Part shown: positions 39,720 through 41,842 of the stretch, one piece after another
Layout: every line of letters starts with the position of its first letter
Numbering within the stretch: the stretch's first letter is position 1
Assembly: GCF_000955955.1 (NCBI RefSeq)
Contig: NZ_JYJG01000207.1
Coordinates: forward strand, 1 to 41,842
Source of the DNA: Lentzea aerocolonigenes
GTDB lineage: Bacteria; Actinomycetota; Actinomycetes; Mycobacteriales; Pseudonocardiaceae
Direction: 5' to 3'
Length of the DNA: 41,842 nucleotides
Position numbers and translations under genes: made by a program
Notes under the pieces: generated by a model
Databases searched by the model: none
What the model saw: only the letters and a program-made list of their open reading frames with translations
Told to the model about the DNA's origin: nothing

Positions 39720-41003
39720 TTACGAGGGCGGGGCCGTTGCCGTCAGGGCCTTCGCGAGGGCTTCCAGGGTGAGGTCGACCTGCCACGAGCGGGCGCCGCC
39801 GTCGCGCAGCGCGGTGGCCACGGACTCCGGGGAGAGGTCGGCCGGCGGTTGCCAGCAGGTGCGGCGGACCAGGTCGGGCAGCAGGAGGTTCTCCACCGGG
39901 AGGGTGTTGGCCTCGGCGATCGCCGACAGGGCCGCGCGGGCCGCGGTGAGGCGGGCCGCTGCGTCCGGGTCCTTGTCCGCCCAGCGGTTGGGCGGGGGTG
40001 GGCCGTCGTGCTGGCCGGCGGGTTCCGGGAGCTCCGACTTGGGCAGATCGGCGCCCTTGCGCAGGGCGTTCATCCAGACGCCGGACATGCGGCGCTGGGC
40101 CCGGCCGCGGAAGACCGGCAACGAGAGCAGCTCGGCTTCGGAAGCCGGGTTGCGGGCGGCTGCCTCCATCAGGGCGGAGTCCGGGAGGACTCGGCCGGGG
40201 GCGATGTCGCGTTCGCGGGCCACGGCGTCGCGGGCTTCCCACAACGAACGCACCAGGGCCAGTTGACGCTGGTTGCGCACGCGGTGAATGCCCGACGTGC
40301 GCCGCCAGGGGTCGGTACGGGGGCGCGGCAACGGCGCCGTCCGCACCGCCTCGAACTCCTCGAGCGCCCAGGCGAGCTTGCCCTGGCGCTCCAGCTCGGT
40401 TTCGAGAACGTCGCGCAGCTGCACGAGCAGCTCCACGTCCAGAGCGGCGTACGTCAGCCAATCGGCAGGAAGGGGCCGGCGCGACCAGTCGGCCGCGCCG
40501 TGCCCCTTCTCGAGCCTGTAACCGAGTAGCCGTTCCACCAGCGTGCCGAGTGCGACACGTTCGAACCCAGCCAGCCTGCCCGCCAGCTCGGTGTCGAACA
40601 GCACGCCGGGACGCAGCCCGAGTTCGGCGAGGCACGGCAGGTCCTGAGACGCTGCGTGCAACACCCACTCAGTGCCTTCCAGCGCCTGCACCAGCGGGTC
40701 TAGCCGTCCGCCCAGGGCGATCGGGTCGACCAACCATGTGCCGGCGCCTTCCCGGCGCAGTTGCACCAGATAGGCACGCTGTGAGTAGCGGTAGCCCGAG
40801 GCTCGCTCGGTGTCCACCGCGACCGGGCCCTTCGCCCCGGCGAGCGCGTCAGCGGCTCGCCGGAGCGCAGCAGGATCGGCGACCACGGGCGGGACCCCAT
40901 CAGCAGGTTCCGTCAGCGGTACCGGATCTGGTCCGGTTGGTGCGGTTGGCTCGTCGGCGGGTACATCCACAGCGGATGACCCTACGACGATCGCACCACT
41001 CAC
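39720..41003 (-). CDS. rnd: Ribonuclease D-like 3'-5' exonuclease
   Basis: A 427-residue DEDD-family exonuclease. Exo I is VAVDTERASGYRY (Asp and Glu), exo II is LHAASQDLPCL, exo III is YAALDVELLVQLRD with the Tyr and Asp. The C-terminal half carries an HRDC nucleic-acid-binding domain (about 220-300; LVRSLWEARDAVARERDIAPGRVL). Such proteins trim tRNA and other stable RNA 3' ends; this gene is widespread in actinomycetes. The start is GTG at 41003. Its stop codon abuts an ACTGATATATC motif of repeat copy D. Confidence 0.9.
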   Translation of the reverse strand: MSGAIVVGSSAVDVPADEPTAPTGPDPVPLTEPADGVPPVVADPAALRRAADALAGAKGPVAVDTERASGYRYSQRAYLVQLRREGAGTWLVDPIALGGRLDPLVQALEGTEWVLHAASQDLPCLAELGLRPGVLFDTELAGRLAGFERVALGTLVERLLGYRLEKGHGAADWSRRPLPADWLTYAALDVELLVQLRDVLETELERQGKLAWALEEFEAVRTAPLPRPRTDPWRRTSGIHRVRNQRQLALVRSLWEARDAVARERDIAPGRVLPDSALMEAAARNPASEAELLSLPVFRGRAQRRMSGVWMNALRKGADLPKSELPEPAGQHDGPPPPNRWADKDPDAAARLTAARAALSAIAEANTLPVENLLLPDLVRRTCWQPPADLSPESVATALRDGGARSWQVDLTLEALAKALTATAPPS

Positions 41004-41040
41004 AGGTGTTCTCGGCCGGTTCAGTGCTTCAAACCGGTAT

Positions 41041-41757
41041 CTAACGGATCACGCCGGCACGCATGGCCAGCGCGACCATCTGAGCGCGATCCCCGGTGCC
41101 CAGCTTCCGGCCGATCCGCGACAGGTGAGACTTCACCGTCAACGCGGACAAGCTCAGAGCCTCGCCGATTTCCTTGTTGCTCTGGCCATCGGCGACCAGC
41201 TGGAGCACCTCGACCTCACGTGCGGAGAGTTCCCGCGGCGTGTTGTCGGTGCCCGGCACCCGAGTACCCGCTGCGAGTACTGGTGCCACGCTCGGATCTG
41301 CGTAAACGCCGCCATCGAGAACCCTGCGCACCCCGTCGGTGACCACCATCGGAGAGGCGGACTTCAGGAGGTACGCCTGGGCGCCCGCCTGGAAGGCCGA
41401 CCTGACCGCGTAGGGGTCGTCGGAGGATGCGAGGACCACGATGCGGGGCCAGCCCTGGGCACGGAGTTCCGTGACCAGGTCGATGCCGGTGCCATCCGGC
41501 AGGCCCAGATCGAGGATCGCGAGGTCGCAAGGTCCGGTTGCAAGTGCCCGCGCCCGAGCCTCTGCCACCGATGCGGCCTCATGCACTGTGCCGGCTCCCA
41601 TTTGCGTGAGCCGAGCTGATATCGCCTCCCTCAGCAGTGGGTGGTCGTCGACCACCAGCACTGAAAAAAGCTCTTCCCGCGGGTGCGGGACCATGTTCGC
41701 CGGCAACGAGCCGGCTGGCGTGGTACGAACGGCCTGACCTAAGCCGACGGCAGCCAC
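41041..41757 (-). CDS. LuxR/NarL-type response regulator
   Basis: A 238-residue response regulator. The receiver domain has VVDDHPLLREAI near residues 36-47, the phosphorylation Asp83 in AILDLGLPDG, and the LKSAS lysine. The C-terminal LuxR helix-turn-helix is ELSAREVEVLQLVADGQSNKEIGEALSLSALTVKSHLSRI, typical of NarL regulators. The start at 41757 is GTG; a 22-residue unstructured start is present. No kinase is adjacent within the window. Located 37 bases upstream of the ribonuclease D gene on the same strand, so it may be co-transcribed with it. Confidence 0.92.
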   Translation of the reverse strand: MAAVGLGQAVRTTPAGSLPANMVPHPREELFSVLVVDDHPLLREAISARLTQMGAGTVHEAASVAEARARALATGPCDLAILDLGLPDGTGIDLVTELRAQGWPRIVVLASSDDPYAVRSAFQAGAQAYLLKSASPMVVTDGVRRVLDGGVYADPSVAPVLAAGTRVPGTDNTPRELSAREVEVLQLVADGQSNKEIGEALSLSALTVKSHLSRIGRKLGTGDRAQMVALAMRAGVIR

Positions 41758-41842
41758 GTCACTACCTCCCTGGAGTCGGTCGTGCCCCCCGACCGCACGG
41801 CCCCGGCAAAGTCGTTTTGGCTTGTTAGGCCGGGATTCCGAG

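Overview
The window is high-GC, densely packed DNA with many GTG starts, many 4-base ATGA/GTGA gene overlaps, leaderless-looking starts and several secreted enzymes. This fits a filamentous actinomycete, most likely Pseudonocardiales (Lentzea, Saccharothrix, Actinosynnema or Amycolatopsis-like). The genus is inferred from general gene character, not proven. The window looks chromosomal: housekeeping genes (fadA/fadB, ribonuclease D) lie among accessory genes. There is no rRNA, tRNA, CRISPR array or intact transposase.

Region 1 (1-8.7 kb) is accessory and defence-flavoured. It holds a small membrane protein, a LURP-one-like protein coupled to a MazG-type pyrophosphohydrolase, an NmrA-like oxidoreductase, and a 1060-residue superfamily 1 helicase fused to a phospholipase D nuclease domain and a zinc ribbon. 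That last architecture is the one described for type II Mokosh anti-phage proteins. A membrane-anchored HIRAN protein, an XRE/ImmA-like regulator that has lost its metal site, an unknown protein and a vsr endonuclease pseudogene follow.

Region 2 (8.7-15.1 kb) is one minus-strand operon of four coupled or closely spaced genes: a Rad50-like ATPase with a CPVC zinc hook, a small unknown protein, an SbcD/YhaO-like phosphoesterase and a YhaN-like ATPase with a membrane hairpin. It looks like a nuclease-ATPase DNA-processing or defence machine.

Region 3 (15.1-23.0 kb) holds an I36-type secreted inhibitor, two DUF72 paralogues, an arylamine N-acetyltransferase, a secreted GH5 glycosidase translationally coupled to the second DUF72 gene, a PIN-domain toxin-antitoxin pair, a DUF2199 protein, a HAD protein, an unknown protein and a cytochrome P450.

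Region 4 (23.0-28.5 kb) is a fatty-acid beta-oxidation pair (thiolase and multifunctional hydratase/dehydrogenase), two coupled membrane proteins upstream of it, and a divergent MerR regulator with clear palindromic operators.

Region 5 (28.5-33.6 kb) is the most unusual. A 41-residue Pro-Arg-rich peptide gene with a strong ribosome-binding site is followed by a hairpin and an ABC exporter. Divergent from it is a coupled operon of response regulator, histidine kinase, sigma factor and single-pass membrane protein, closed by a clear terminator.

Region 6 (33.6-41.8 kb) holds a secreted subtilisin-like protease, a secreted two-discoidin-domain putative zinc peptidase, a broken HIT gene, a GNAT acetyltransferase, ribonuclease D and a LuxR-type response regulator.

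A dispersed repeat occurs four times (about 20.8, 28.55, 39.05 and 39.65 kb). Each copy is a conserved 45-55 nt hairpin accompanied by AT-rich ACTGATATATCGG motifs. The copies sit at gene 3' ends, supply stop codons for neighbouring genes, and two inverted copies bracket the GNAT gene.
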